64,000 nucleotides of DNA from Paraspadella gotoi (GCA_051294375.1 CM119267.1:22507486-22571485), one strand, 5' to 3'. Numbered from the stretch's first letter, positions 47,913 to 59,904 are shown. Notes: a model not told the origin generated them from the letters alone. Numbers and translations are program-made.

Positions 47913-47937
47913 NNNNNNNNNNNNNNNNNNNNNNNNN
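47913..47937. other. Assembly gap, 25 N
   Basis: 25 N directly at the left edge of the right minisatellite array, so that array may be longer than shown. Confidence 0.99.
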
Positions 47938-48570
47938 GGAAAGATGCGTCCGCGGGCGTTGCCATGGCGATGAAGAGACGTTGGAGATGTCCGGACGGAA
48001 AGGGGAAAGATGCGTCCGCGGGCGTTGCCATGGCGAATTGAAGACGGCGTAAAATGTCGGACGCCGAAAGCGGGAAAGATTGCGTCACGCGGGTGTTGCA
48101 TGGCGATGAAGAGGCGTTATGGAAATGTCCGGACGGGAAGGGGAGATTGCGTCCGCGGGCGTTGCCATGGCGATGAAGAGAGTTGGAGATGTCCGGACGG
48201 AAAGGGGAAAGATGCGTCCGCGGGCGTTGCCATGGCGATGAAAGAGGCGTTGGAAATGTCCGGACGGAAAGGGGAAAGATGCGTCTGCGGGCGTTGCCAT
48301 GGCGATGAGAAGACGTTGGAGAATGTCCGGACGAAAGGGAAGATGCTGTCGCGGGCGTTGCCATGGCGATGAAGAGGCTTGGGAAATGTCCTGGACGGAA
48401 AGGGGAAGATGCGTCTAGCGGGCGTTGCCATGGCGATGAAGAGGCGTTGGAAATGTCCGGGACGGAAAGGGGAAAGATGCGTCCGCGGGCGTTGCCATGG
48501 CCGATGAAGAGGCGTTGGAATGTCGGACGGAAAGGGGAAAGATGCGTCCGCGGGTGATTTGCCATGGCGA
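47938..48570 (-). repeat. 66-bp minisatellite array, right, inverted (about 10 units)
   Basis: The same unit as at 45165-46490 on the opposite strand. The first two units start at 47943 and 48009, giving a 66-bp period. Units include GTTGCCATGGCGAT, the X-box-like core read from the other strand. Confidence 0.92.
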
Positions 48571-51371
48571 TGAAGTGGACGTTGAGAAGATTGACGAGGA
48601 TTGAGAAGGCGCAAAGCGAATGACGCCTCCATCGAAAGAAGGAGAATGAAGTAGGCAACCGGCGGACGTCAGGGGCGAGAGGTAAGTCTAGAGTTTTTGA
48701 AAAAGTAAGTTTCGAGTTTGGAAAGGTAAGTCTTTGAGTGTCCACTTTTGGAAGGGAGGATTTGCGAGGCTGATAAAAGGCTGAGAGGTAGTTTTTTTTC
48801 CTCTCGTTACAGAGAGAGAAAGTTGGTTTTGCTTTTTTTATTTTCTTATTTTTTTGTTGTTTGGTCTCTTTTCTTTTTTACAAGTTCAAGAGGAGAATTA
48901 GACGGAGTTGCCTCTCAATTAAGAGAAGAGGAGGGGGAGTACGGGGGGGGGGGGGAGAGCGGAGGAAGAGGGGGAAACGAGAGGCGTAATGGGAGAAGTT
49001 TCGAAGAAGAAACTAAAGAATAAAGTAAATACGAAAGGAAAGAGGAAAAATGAGAGGAAGAGAGAAAAAAGGGAGGAATTGAGATGGATGGAGGAAAGGA
49101 GAAATAGAGGAAATAAAGGGAGGGAAATGATTGAGGAAAGAGAAGATGGAAAGAGGAGGAAATCCGCGAAAGGAAAGGAAAGCGTGAAAACTGAAAGTAA
49201 AGAAAATAGAAAGGAAAGGAAACAAAACAGTGTAATAAAAGGAAAGGAAATAGAAGGGTAAAGGAAAAGGAAAAGGTACCGCATCAGTAAAGAAACTAAC
49301 GGAAAAAAAAAGCAGGAAAAAAGAAAAGAGGAAAAGAAAATTGATAAGAAAAGCGAGGAAAGGAAAGAGAAGAAATTGGAGGAAAAGGAAAGAAAATCGC
49401 AAAAGCGAGGAAAGGAAAGAAATAGGAAATGGAAAGAAAAAAGTAAAGGTGGGAAAAAGGAAGTAAATAAAAAAGGAGGAAATAGGAGGGAGAAAGGAAA
49501 AGGAGGAAAGGAATGGAAAGGAAAGGAAAGAATAGGAAATGGGAGGAAAAACAATTTGAAGCGTTAAAAGAAAAGTAAAGGAAAAAGGAGGAAGAAAGAA
49601 AAGGAAAGTAAAAATCGAGGAAAGGAAAAAAAAAGAGGAAATTGAAAGAAAAAAAAAAGAAAAGGAAGACGCGAAAGGAAATCGAGGTCTCTGGCGTCGG
49701 ATGTCTGGGATGCTTTGCCGAAAATTAATGGAAGGAAGAAGATCCAAAAACTGGCCTCTTAAATCTCTGGAGCTTCTCTCGGCAAAATAAAGTCGAGCGC
49801 GTCGTCGGACGAAGGTCTCCAGAGAAAATTAAAGGGCATAACAAAAGAAGGGAATGAGGTTTAGAGCTAAAGTAGTTGCGTCCTTTATGCTTTATAGGTT
49901 ACTATTGATAATATATGAGTATATTTCCTAGGAAGCAATAAGCTAAATATTTTAAAATTATGAACTGAAGGAAGAGGCCCAACTGAAATATAAAATATAT
50001 TAATATATATATTATTTATTGATAGAGAAACCATGTATTATTCTGAGACCTTAAGACTAACAGAATCTAGATAGAAAACTTGCTTTGTTTTGATTTTAAA
50101 TTATCTTGTTTGAGGGATAGATGGATGGATGTCTTCTGTAAAACGTAATCATATATTAATTTCTCTAATTTTTACGTAAGTCCCACGTAGACATTATACA
50201 CGGCTGTTTGAATAAAGACGTATTTTATTCTCAACAAACACGATTGCATTTAAATGTTTGCTTAGTAAATCGTCTGCTAACGGAATAAAAAAAAAACCCT
50301 CGTTCCTTTTTACTCGAAAGGTCAAAAACTCGGGGTTTTCGCCGTCGCGTCAAGAGAGAAAAAAAAATGACCCCGACGCGCATCGACCGTGACGCGCGTG
50401 ACGTTTCTAACGCCACGGATATATCCGGTCTCGACCAGCGACCGGAAACCACGTCGCTCGCGCGTTCAAACACGGGCCACGCCCCCCCGCCTCGAACCGC
50501 GGCGCGTGCTTTCCCGCGAAAAACGCGCGTTTCACGTCCAACGTAAATATTTAAAGTTTTTTTTTTCCCCCGAAACGATAAAGGTTAAATCGAAAGAGGG
50601 TCGACGATGTCGACACAAAAAATAATCGGATTCTCGGTTTCGAGATTGTTTGGGAAATGGGGGGGGGAGAAGGGGGGCGGGTTGGGGTGAGGGCAGAAAA
50701 AGGAAATGAAAAAGTTGGAGAAAATCAAAGAAATAATAGGGAAAAGTTAAAAATAATATTAGAAATTAAACAAAACAATAAACAAAACAAAAAATTAGAT
50801 GAACTGAATGGAAACAAAAATTTACATAGCAGAAGGAAATCGAGAAAGAAAAGGGGAGAAAAATTTTCATATTTACCAAAAAAAGTGAAAAAGAATTTTG
50901 GTTCAAGTTACGACGAGATTTTTGCTCGAAAGGAAATGTAATATTTGCTAAGCGTCATTCTAGTTCTCTTTGCTTCAGTTGTATGAAGTAAGAGACGAAG
51001 AGACGAACTGAGAGAAGAAAGAAAAGAGATTTTGTCAACGCTGTTTTTTCTCCTTAATATAGTTAAGAATTACATGGCTGAGATCTCAGGGTTTGTTTAC
51101 AACCTTTTTTGCATTAGTCTGTGGATGACACCATAAGAATTCACTTCGTTGCCGAGGCGTCATCTAACGTTCGAGGATCCGGCATTGGCGTTGACGCTCG
51201 TGGCGTCGTTAATTGTCAATTTAATAATTGGTAAAAGTTATTAGTAACCAACTTGCTTGGTTAATGTGATAAAGGGAACCTTAATAAAATAATCAAAGCA
51301 TATAGATATTCCATTGCTTTTGCCATCAAGCAATTGAAATATCTATACAGCAAAAATAGCAATTCAATTAA
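48571..51371 (-). repeat. Right arm of the large inverted repeat
   Basis: Reverse complement of 42376-45160. The outer boundary near 51371 is sharp: beyond it the sequence is unrelated to what lies left of 42376. Confidence 0.9.
49000..49680 (+). repeat. Long polypurine tract (right arm)
   Basis: The complement of the polypyrimidine tract at 44098-44745, here almost all A and G on the plus strand (GGAAAGGAAA words). A run of ten G lies near 48945-48954, just inward of it. Confidence 0.85.
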
Positions 51372-53040
51372 TTAATTAATTAATAACGGAATAATTGTAA
51401 AAGACATTAATGATGAATAATTAATAACGTGACAAGTTTCTTGTAGAGTTGATAATTTTCATTTGACTTTACAAGGCAAGAAGAAATTCTTGATAGAACC
51501 AAAATAACTGAAATCAGCTGAGCTAAATGTAAATCGGATTGCTGTTTTGTTTGTGTAAAACAAAAGGCGAAACATTAACGTTGGTAAGCTGATAAAGTGT
51601 CTCAGGAAATAATATTTCTATCTACCAAAGTGGCGATGATGGCTGAGCCTATAAGTTTGGGCAAGTCGACCAAAGGGTATCGCAAGAAAATTAAACAAGG
51701 AAACATCCACAGATATTTAGAATGTCTTCTCTAGACCACAGCACTTTACTTGTTTTATATACGAGAAAAAATGAATAACATAAACAGAAAATAAAATTTC
51801 ACGAAGACTACAATATGCAAATGAGAATATTCGTCCCACGGAAACGCCTGTTAGTTTTCACAAGCAAAAGCTTAATTTTGAGTTAGCATTCAACTATTTT
51901 TTAGCTTATCCCTCTCCCCCCTTACATCCCAGTTGCTAAGTTAATTCACGCCTTTCGGTTTTTCGGTCAGTTCTCTCTCTCAAGCCCCTCCGACATTTAA
52001 TTCCGACATCTCGACGTTTTTATCAACTTCCACGCAGTAAAAATCCTTTTTCCCTCGCAAAACCCCAGATAATTTTTTTCCCAGTCTTTGACGCCCCTTC
52101 CCTTTTTTCCCCTCTCCCCTTTCCTCCCCCAACTCTCTCTCAGTCCCCCAACTACTTCACGAAATTCTTTTAGAATTAACCCCTTTTCGATTATGTTTCA
52201 GAGATCCCGGGAGATTTCCGGGAGGAGATACCATTAAAAAATCTTGCTACATATAACCCAAAAGGTTCTCCAAGATTCGTACTAGATTAAGTATTAGTGC
52301 ATCATAATACGTAGCAGAAAAAACTAAATATTCTAGGGTTAATTCTTGGATAACCGTTTTTTTATAATAAAAAAATAAATAAAAAAATATGTTTTTATAC
52401 AACAATTTTCAGAAACTAGCCCTTCAGTTTAGAATTAAATAAAACATTTTTTATTGTTGACCGACAACAAATTTGTTTTATTTACAAAGAATAAAAACGT
52501 ACACGTTTCGTCTAATATGTTTGCCTACATCAGCGCAATATAATAAGTTTAAAAAATATTATTGTATGATATTATTAATTCTAAAAATGGAATGCCTGGT
52601 TTAAAAAAAAAATCCAATATTTTTTTTTCCAAAGAGAGAGAAAAAAGTTTTCTCGCTTTCTAAAATCTTGTGTTCCTCTTCGCTCGCAGACGGTTTTTTA
52701 CGTTTCCCTTCTCATTTGGATATTTGTCTCAAGACGCCGCGGGCGCTCTCGTTGTCGTTGTTGTCGTTGTTGTTGTTGTTGCCGAGACGGAAGAATCGAT
52801 ATTCAATATACATCACTTCCATGACAATTAATCTAATATTAGTTTACTTAATAAAGACTTCATACTTTTCTAACCTATCTGTTCAGAATTTTAACAGTTA
52901 AATATTTCGGCCCGACCAGGCCGCGAACTCGGCTTCTCCCGCCCACGATTTCCTCCAACCCAACATTCTTAACTGTCGATCTAGATCCTGGAAAGCTTCC
53001 TCGGCGCATGAGGCATTTTTCAACGAAGCGAACCCCACAA
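51372..53040. other. AT-rich non-coding stretch
   Basis: No gene seen. A short GTTGTC/GTTGTT repeat lies at 52753-52783; 52340-52660 has long A and T runs. Confidence 0.5.
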
Positions 53041-53046
53041 TCCGAT

Positions 53047-53145
53047 GGAGGCGGAGGGGTGGCCGTAGTGGGGTAGGGATGAGGGGCTGCGGGGGTGGGG
53101 TAGGGAGGAGGGTAGGGCGAGTCCGTGAGAGGGGTATGGAAGGCT
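53047..53145 (+). other. G-run cluster, G-quadruplex candidate
   Basis: At least eight runs of three or more G within 100 bases on the plus strand (GGGGTAGGGATGAGGGG and similar), satisfying the usual four-run G-quadruplex pattern several times over. No gene context is visible. Confidence 0.6.
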
Positions 53146-54060
53146 TAGGGTTAGGTCGGAGAGACGAGCAGGGTTTTCGCGGTTCATTCGTTCGTGAAAA
53201 GAAGAAGAAAAGAGTTGAGGCCTAAAATTTTTTTTTTTCGGGTTAATCGAACTCCACCGCGTGGAAAAGTGAATACAGTTTAAACTTAAAAAAAAATATG
53301 TTAGCCTGGTCGGAGTTTTGGAGATAAGTCTTTAAATTTAAAAGCTTCATAGTATTAATTGGTGTAATAATAATAATAATTTCTTAATAATTTACAGTTA
53401 TTTAACAGAAAAGAAGTAACGTTAAAACATAATTGCGAGAAAAATAATCAATTACTTTTTTTTATTGACTTCATAATGAGGCCTCCAAATTTCAGCACTA
53501 CCATCAAGGGTTATTCTTTTGTTTGGAAGAGAAAAGAACCCGGCGAGTAAAATAAGGGTAAGGTTTCGCGAGAAGTTTTTTAAAAAGTTCAACGAGTGGA
53601 AATATCCAGGATCAGAGCGGAAAAAAATTAGAAACAGGTTTAAAAAGGATCGTATGATTGTTAGTTGCTAAACAAATCGTTGTTATGAATTAAATGATTA
53701 ACTTCCCCTTGCCATGGGGGAACATAACAAGAAAGATGGGAGTGGTAAAAAGGGGGTTCCCGGGGGAAAGAGGAAGCCGAAGGCAAAATCCAATAACTGA
53801 ATTCGGGTCCAATTACTGAGGAGTTGGGATTTACTGACTAAAAACCAATTTCGTCAGTCGAGACTGTATAAACTGGCAAAAACCGATTTGGGAAGAGCAA
53901 AATTGGAGGAAGTGAGCAAACTTAAGAGATGCGGTAAGAAGGGATGCCTTTTTTTTTTTAGTTATCCACAATTATTAATAGATAATGTTAAAGTTTCTGC
54001 TAAAATTTCAAGAATTTTCTCATAATTCTAAATTTGCCCTTTAAGCTTACGACCGGGCGC
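53146..54060. other. AT-rich non-coding stretch
   Basis: Nothing recognised between the G-rich cluster and the 30-bp minisatellite. Confidence 0.5.
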
Positions 54061-54069
54061 TCGGTCGAA

Positions 54070-54300
54070 GGGAATGAACTGAAAAAGCGCTTCATCGAAA
54101 AAAAATTAACTGAAAAAGCTCTCCATTGGAAAGAATGAACTGAAAATCATCGAATAGAATGAACTGAAAAAGAGCTCCATCGAATAAAATGAACTGAAAA
54201 AGCTCTCCATTGGAAAGAATGAACTGAAAAAGCGCTCCATCGAATAAAATGAACTGAAAAAGCGCTCCATCGAAAAGAATGAACTGAAAAAGCGCTCCGC
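54070..54300 (-). repeat. 30-bp minisatellite with an open decapeptide frame
   Basis: About seven units of a 30-bp repeat containing AATGAACTGAAAAAGCGCTCC. On the minus strand it lies inside a 104-codon frame (54406-54092) made of repeats like GALFQFILFD or GELFQFILSN, preceded by 36 non-repeat codons. One unit is shortened. On the plus strand the unit reads IEKNELKKRS but several units carry a stop. Coding status unknown; the hydrophobic repeat has no family I know. Confidence 0.75.
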
Positions 54301-54519
54301 CGAAGAATTCGCGAATCGGATAACAATTTTGGCCAAAACCGGAAACCGAGAAAAGCGGAAAGACGCGGCGCGAATTGGAGACGTCAAGAGACGTCAAGAG
54401 ACGCAAATGGAAGAAAAGAGAAAAACCATAACTTGGAAAGTTTTTGTAAACTGCGGAGACAGTCTCGAACGAAGAATGAAGATAGAAGATGTTGGGTTAG
54501 GGTCGTTGTTGAGTTAAGA

Positions 54520-56000
54520 GTAATTGTCAAAATTTGTTAAAAGTATACATTTTTAAAACAGTTGCCGGAAGAAATTAAAAGCATAAAAAGAATTTGGAGT
54601 AAATTTGGATTATAGAAAAAATGTACAATTAAACAAATTTGTATGAACTATCTATGAAAATGAGCATTTATACGTTCATATGAATTTTAGTTTATAGAAA
54701 CCTCGTTTTATTTAAACCACGGTCACGTGTTTGTTTATTTACTTTTAAAACTTTTCGTTTTCTAGGTTCCCTGTTAACTTGTCTTCTTACAATTTTGAAT
54801 TTTTTTAATGATTTTCTTCTTTTTCTTGTTCCATTTTTCTCTTTTTTCCTTTTTTTTTCTTTTTATCTTTTTTATTCTCTTTTGAACCCCGAAAATTGAA
54901 ACTCGTCGTCGGCCGCCATCTTTCTTTTTTCCCTCTTCCATCATCCGCTATCGACGCGAGATTTTATTAACTATCCCGGTTTAATTAAAAGATAAGTTAA
55001 ATCTCGTTAGGCCCATAAAAAAATGATTAAGGTCGCTCTCTCTGACGTCGTGTCTACCCTAGCGTGACCTTGATTCGTAACCACGCTTCATTAGTAATAG
55101 ATGACTTTTGTTTTAATGTCACATCAGTCAAATTTAAGACCAAAATACTAATCTTAGAATTAAAGAAATAAAGATCGCAATCGAAATAAAATAGGATAAA
55201 GAAAAAACCCATAAAAATTGAATATTTTAAAATCTAATAAAACCTATAAAATAGTGAAATAAGTAATTTTTTTAATTTTCATAATTTTTAATATATTTTC
55301 TTCCATACGTTTGTTAATACCTCTTCTTCTAAAATATCTAAATCCCTTTTTCCCTTTCTTTCGAGCTGCCAATAAAGATTAAAAGCTTGACGTAGACTAA
55401 GAGGTGACAAGGAGAAAATTAAAGTAAGGCCGAGTTTGCAGGATATGGACCCCAGTGGACGGGATTCCATATAAAACGCCGTTCCTCCTTTTTAACCGTT
55501 TTTTTTTTCTCCCCACGCTTACCAAATTTGACATTTGCTATATTTTACACTGGAGATTTCAAAGAAGTAGGGAAGAGAGAACACGAGGGGGGGACAAGGG
55601 GTTTAAGTTGAGAATTGAAGAGGGCGGGTGCAGACGAAAACCTAAAACTGGGATTGACGGATATCCAACTTCGCCCCACTCCCATGAAAAGAGAAAAAAA
55701 ATGGAGAAAATCCCTTTTAAAATTAAAAGATCGGAATTTTCTTGAGGGATTGAAAAAAAAAAGGGAGAGAGAAGAGATGGAGATAAGGAGAAAGGAGAAG
55801 AGAGGAAAGGAGGAGAAAAAAGAAAAGAGGAGAGAAAAATAGAGAGAGAGAACTGTAAAAAGACGGGGAGGAAAAAGAATGGATTTATCGGGAAATATCA
55901 AAGGCAAGGCGGCGAAGGAACAATCGCGAGAGAGAGAAAAAAAAAAAAAAAAAAAAAATCAAAAACAGGAGAGTGAGGGTCGGTCGACGCTCGACAAAGA
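54520..56000. other. AT-rich non-coding stretch with short tracts
   Basis: No gene seen. Contains a T-rich run (54780-54890), a TATAAAA word at 55470-55476 without downstream support, and purine-rich sequence (55740-55960) ending in a 22-base A run. Confidence 0.5.
54911..54924 (-). promoter_or_regulatory. YY1-type site
   Basis: GGCCGCCATCTTTC on the plus strand is the complement of the AAGATGGCGGC core bound by YY1/Pho-type factors in animals. No linked gene is visible, so this is a sequence match only. Confidence 0.3.
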
Positions 56001-56245
56001 CGGCGACGAGGGAAAGAGAGGACCCGCGACGCGTTCTCGACGGGGCGCGCACGCAACATTCCCTGCCGCGCAGTTCCGCTCCGCGCCGCTTCGAATCCCC
56101 GCTCTTCCCCGCCCCGAAATTTATCTTCGTTATCATCGGCGCGGGGAGAACGAGTCTCTCCGGACGATCGGTTCCGGAGAGAGACGAACGGGTTTTGTCT
56201 TCGGCGCGATAGTTTTACGTCGGCGATCAATTACTGCGCTGCAAA

Positions 56246-56279
56246 TTGCAGTGCAATGCAGTGCAATTGCAGTGCAATG
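56246..56279. other. Cluster of ATTGCA/TGCAAT palindromes
   Basis: A short tandem of GCAGTGCAAT words forming overlapping perfect palindromes such as ATTGCAGTGCAAT. It could form a hairpin or bind dimeric factors; no further support. Confidence 0.5.
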
Positions 56280-56289
56280 GTGGGAAGAT

Positions 56290-57060
56290 TAACGTAAATG
56301 TTTGTGTTTGATTTTGGAATGGAAAAATTGGTATAAAATCTTCTTTTTGTGTTAGTTAGTTAAGGTCTATATATCCTCAAATGTAGTGAACTAGTTTATT
56401 CTATTCACCGCCGACCCTAAAGATCACCCTAATGTTACACACGTCACGGCTCGCGCCCTTCTTACTTTTTTTGTGGCAACGGGGGAAGGATTCGGGGTGG
56501 ATATGGGGTGTGGGGAGGGGCGTGGGTTGGTGAAGCCGAAATGAACCAATTTCCAAATTCATAACGGACTTTTTTCTCTTGACTGCGTTTTGCCTCGCGG
56601 TCGATATTGGCGGGAAGATCCTCCTTTTGAGATCCTTAGCGGGGGATCCAATAAACGAAAAAAACATCAACAAAAACAGAGGAGTAACTAAAAAGCTTTA
56701 AAACGGTTAAAACTTAAATAGAGAAAAATGAGATTGAAATTTTAAAAAAACTTTCACATAAAAAAAACGTGAAATCGGAATAAAGAAACAAAACGGTAAA
56801 AATCCGTTAGGCAAGAAAGTACAAACGATAGCAGCTTAACACTTCAAAACCAAAAAAAAATTTAAAGCTGTTGAGTGAAAATCGGGGAAAATATTTTTTT
56901 TTCAAGATTTTTTTTCATTCGCTTTTTAATATTTTATTCGTTTGAATTTCGTTTGGATTTTTATGAGACAAATAATCCATTTTCTTTACAACGCTTTTTG
57001 GCCCGCAGAGGAAAGAAAATATTTGCATTAGCATTCAATTGTACCTATTATTAAATCCTT
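56290..57060. other. Non-coding stretch
   Basis: Mixed then AT-rich sequence. The frames on either strand are short and match nothing known. Confidence 0.5.
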
Positions 57061-57165
57061 ATTAATGAATTAATAAATTAATAAATTAATAAAGAAATAA
57101 ATATTAATAAATTAATGAATTAATAATTAAATAATTAATTAAATTAATAAATATTAATAAACTTT
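57061..57165. repeat. AT-rich (AATTAATA)n-type repeat
   Basis: Degenerate tandem of ATTAATAAATTA words. Confidence 0.8.
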
Positions 57166-57464
57166 GCACCAATTTAATGTATACAATTTTTTTTAAGAAT
57201 TAGCATGTGATACTTTATAATTTAATTCATATTTAATAATTTCAAAACCGAAAATGTTTGGAGACTATCTCTATTAACTGAAATCATAATTTATTGAAAT
57301 CATCATTAAGTTTAATCAAAATGAAGATTTGTATTGAACCCGTAATTCATTTCCAATGAAATTCGGATTTAATCCTTATTAAAGGTAATCAAGAAGGATT
57401 TCGCCTCCAGTATCCAACCAGGACTCCATTAGCATACATTCCGATTGTTGCTGAATCGAATCGG

Positions 57465-57478
57465 CGGCCGATCGGCCG
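57465..57478. other. 14-bp GC palindrome
   Basis: CGGCCGATCGGCCG is a perfect palindrome within a small CpG-rich segment (57460-57530) that also has two further GGCCGG-type words. It lies about 100 bases left of the X-box. Confidence 0.5.
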
Positions 57479-57580
57479 GCGACGGCGTCCATCTGCCGGC
57501 CGCTACAACCGGCCGGTATTATCAGCACCAGACCGAAAAAGCTTCGCTAACAACCTTCTGATTGCCTCGTCACTTTCGCC

Positions 57581-57594
57581 GTCTCTATGGTAAC
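57581..57594 (+). promoter_or_regulatory. Perfect RFX X-box
   Basis: GTCTCTATGGTAAC fits the animal X-box consensus GTHNYYATRRNAAC at all 14 positions. RFX factors use such sites upstream of cilia genes. An ATG follows at 57603, and the open frame from it runs into a CT tract, so the downstream gene, if any, is not identified. Confidence 0.5.
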
Positions 57595-57652
57595 CGGTTT
57601 CAATGGCTCCCGCTTCCAACCCATTGTCTCGCGCGCGCTCCGTCGCTTGGGT

Positions 57653-57773
57653 TCTCTTTCTCTCTTTCTGTCTCTGTCTCTCTCTCTATCTCTCTCGGAC
57701 TATGTGTGCGTCTTTCTCCCGGTGGACAATAAAAATCTTCGCCGCACACGCTGGCGCGCGCACATGCTCCTCC

Positions 57774-57806
<33 letters not shown>

Positions 57807-57830
57807 CATTCCCGATTCGCTCTCTCTCTT
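57653..57830. repeat. (CT)n microsatellites
   Basis: Two CT tracts around a non-repeat middle. Confidence 0.93.
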
Positions 57831-58265
57831 ATTTCTTTTCTGTCCCTTTCAATTTTCCCGCCAGCTGATCCTTTTCGTCCAGTCGCATAAATTAAACCTC
57901 ACCGCAGTGGCCAGTTCTCTTTTTTTTTTTTCAAACTCCGACGTTAAGTAAGTTTAAACTTCTGAAACCACAAAAAAGGAAAAAAAATATTTTTTTTTTT
58001 TAGATTTAAATTTAGATTTAGATTTAAGCGACTTAATAACTTAGCCCTATGGTAGCCTAGTTTCTTGACCTTATTTTCCGAGAACCCCCAATTCAATATT
58101 CAATTTGAAATTAGGTTAATTTTCCTAGTAATTTGTTACGCATCCATCTGAACTCTCTCTTTACAAAATGCAAAGTGCGAGGAATGAAAACAGCAACATC
58201 AACAGTAAACAGTAAACACCTCTGGTCATTTCATCGAAGAGATAAGCCTCGGCAAATTCTGTCTT

Positions 58266-58304
58266 TCCTCTCTCTCTCTTCTATCTCTTTCTCTCTTCTC
58301 TTCC

Positions 58305-58338
<34 letters not shown>
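58266..58338. repeat. (CT)n microsatellite
   Basis: CT repeat, pure in its second half. Flanking sequence to 58900 holds no recognised gene. Confidence 0.95.
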
Positions 58339-58339
<1 letters not shown>

Positions 58340-58909
58340 CTCCCCCTTGGACAAATAAACGAGTTTTTAATTTGCACAGCGATATTTTCAAGTTTCTTGC
58401 CTTCTGACGCTTTTTGATGAGTTTAGCTCGAGACTTTTTCTTGGTCAGTTTAGCTGAGGACTTTTCCTTTTTGCCACATTATACAAATATCAACTTTAAA
58501 CATAATGCTGTTTAAAAATACCCGAGAATAACTTTTTTCCTACTGTCTGACTAGGTGGTTTAACTGATTCAGTCCGTAGATTTTCAGGAATACAATTTTA
58601 CATTAGAATCACGAAATGCCTGTAAATCCAAGAAATTCAGTAGGAATACGAACGTGTAAAAAAACCTCACGTAAAGTTGAAAACTGCGGATTCAAACCTC
58701 AAAAGCTAAAAAACCCCGATATTTCATTCTCGGATAAAAGACATTGTCAAACGGCCGCGCTCCAATTCTCTCGAATCCTTTTCAACTCTCGGACTCGTGA
58801 TGGCGCCACTGGTCCCGATGAGAAAACGAGAGACTAAAAAACGCCGCCATGAATTTGTGAAAACGCGTCAATATTCATTATTCCGGGGGAAACGGATGGG
58901 GACACTCTC

Positions 58910-58919
58910 TGTCTCTCTT

Positions 58920-58982
<63 letters not shown>

Positions 58983-58988
58983 CTCTAG
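58910..58988. repeat. (CT)n microsatellite
   Basis: Nearly pure CT repeat. Confidence 0.97.
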
Positions 58989-59251
58989 CTCTCATTAGCT
59001 CTTTAATTTTTTTCGTTCAAATCTTCAGTTTTTCTATCGCTTTTTCATATCTATCACTGAATTTCTTTGGCTCTTTTTCTTTTTAATCCCATGAGCCTCT
59101 CTTTCTCTCTCTTTCTCTCTTTTTCTCTCCCTCTCTCCCTCTCCCTATGCCAATTCCGAAAATCCGACCATTGATTTATTCTACATTTTTGTCCCACCGA
59201 AGCGACGTAACATCCGTTTCTCTTAAATCTTTCAGTCCCCATCCTCTTTTC

Positions 59252-59257
<6 letters not shown>

Positions 59258-59333
<76 letters not shown>
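59258..59333. repeat. (CT)n microsatellite
   Basis: Pure CT repeat of about 38 units. Confidence 0.97.
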
Positions 59334-59334
<1 letters not shown>

Positions 59335-59521
59335 ATTGCAGTCATATCGCGATAATCGAGGGATAAACTCATCTTAAAACCTCAACCCTTTCGCCCTTCA
59401 TTCCCTACCTCCCCCCCAACCCTTTCTCCATATTATCCCTTCCTCCCCACATCTTCAAAAATCATCTACCATTGTCGACGTCGTCATTCTCCCTTCCACA
59501 CACACAATTTTGCCATCACAC

Positions 59522-59533
59522 CTACGTACGTAG
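59522..59533. other. 12-bp palindrome CTACGTACGTAG
   Basis: Perfect palindrome in otherwise unremarkable sequence; role unknown. Confidence 0.4.
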
Positions 59534-59904
59534 TCTCTCGAAAGTCATAACAGTTCAGCGGCCTTATTTTTACAAAACGACCCATTTCGTCTTAAATTCC
59601 GAATCAAATCAGATTAGTTTAAAGGTTAGGGATTACGGAAGGCCTCCGGTTAGTATTTAGGGTTAAAACCACAAATTGAACGACTTTGAAAAATAGAAGC
59701 CAGTCAGCAATTGTTTCCCAAGGGTAATGTGAAGTCTTTTTCCTTTTTCTCAGGTAAATCCCGCTCACAGTGCACCACCTTTCTCCCTCTCTCCCATCCA
59801 CCCCATCCCACCCTCCCCAGTCCTCACCCCCTCGCCACCATCAGTCCATCGTCCATCACCCCCCGCCCGCCAAATCTCGAAACGTTTCGCCTTTGTGCCT
59901 CTTT

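Noticed and set aside
45165-48570. CRISPR-like array of regular repeats
   Set aside because: The repeats are directly adjacent, without unique spacers, and the DNA is animal; this is a minisatellite.
53135-53145. Telomere-like TTAGGG repeat
   Set aside because: Only about two units are present (TTAGGGTTAGG), and another lone TTAGGG occurs near 59655; this is not a telomeric array.
55470-55476. TATA box
   Set aside because: TATAAAA words are expected in AT-rich DNA, and no downstream transcript or coding sequence supports a promoter here.
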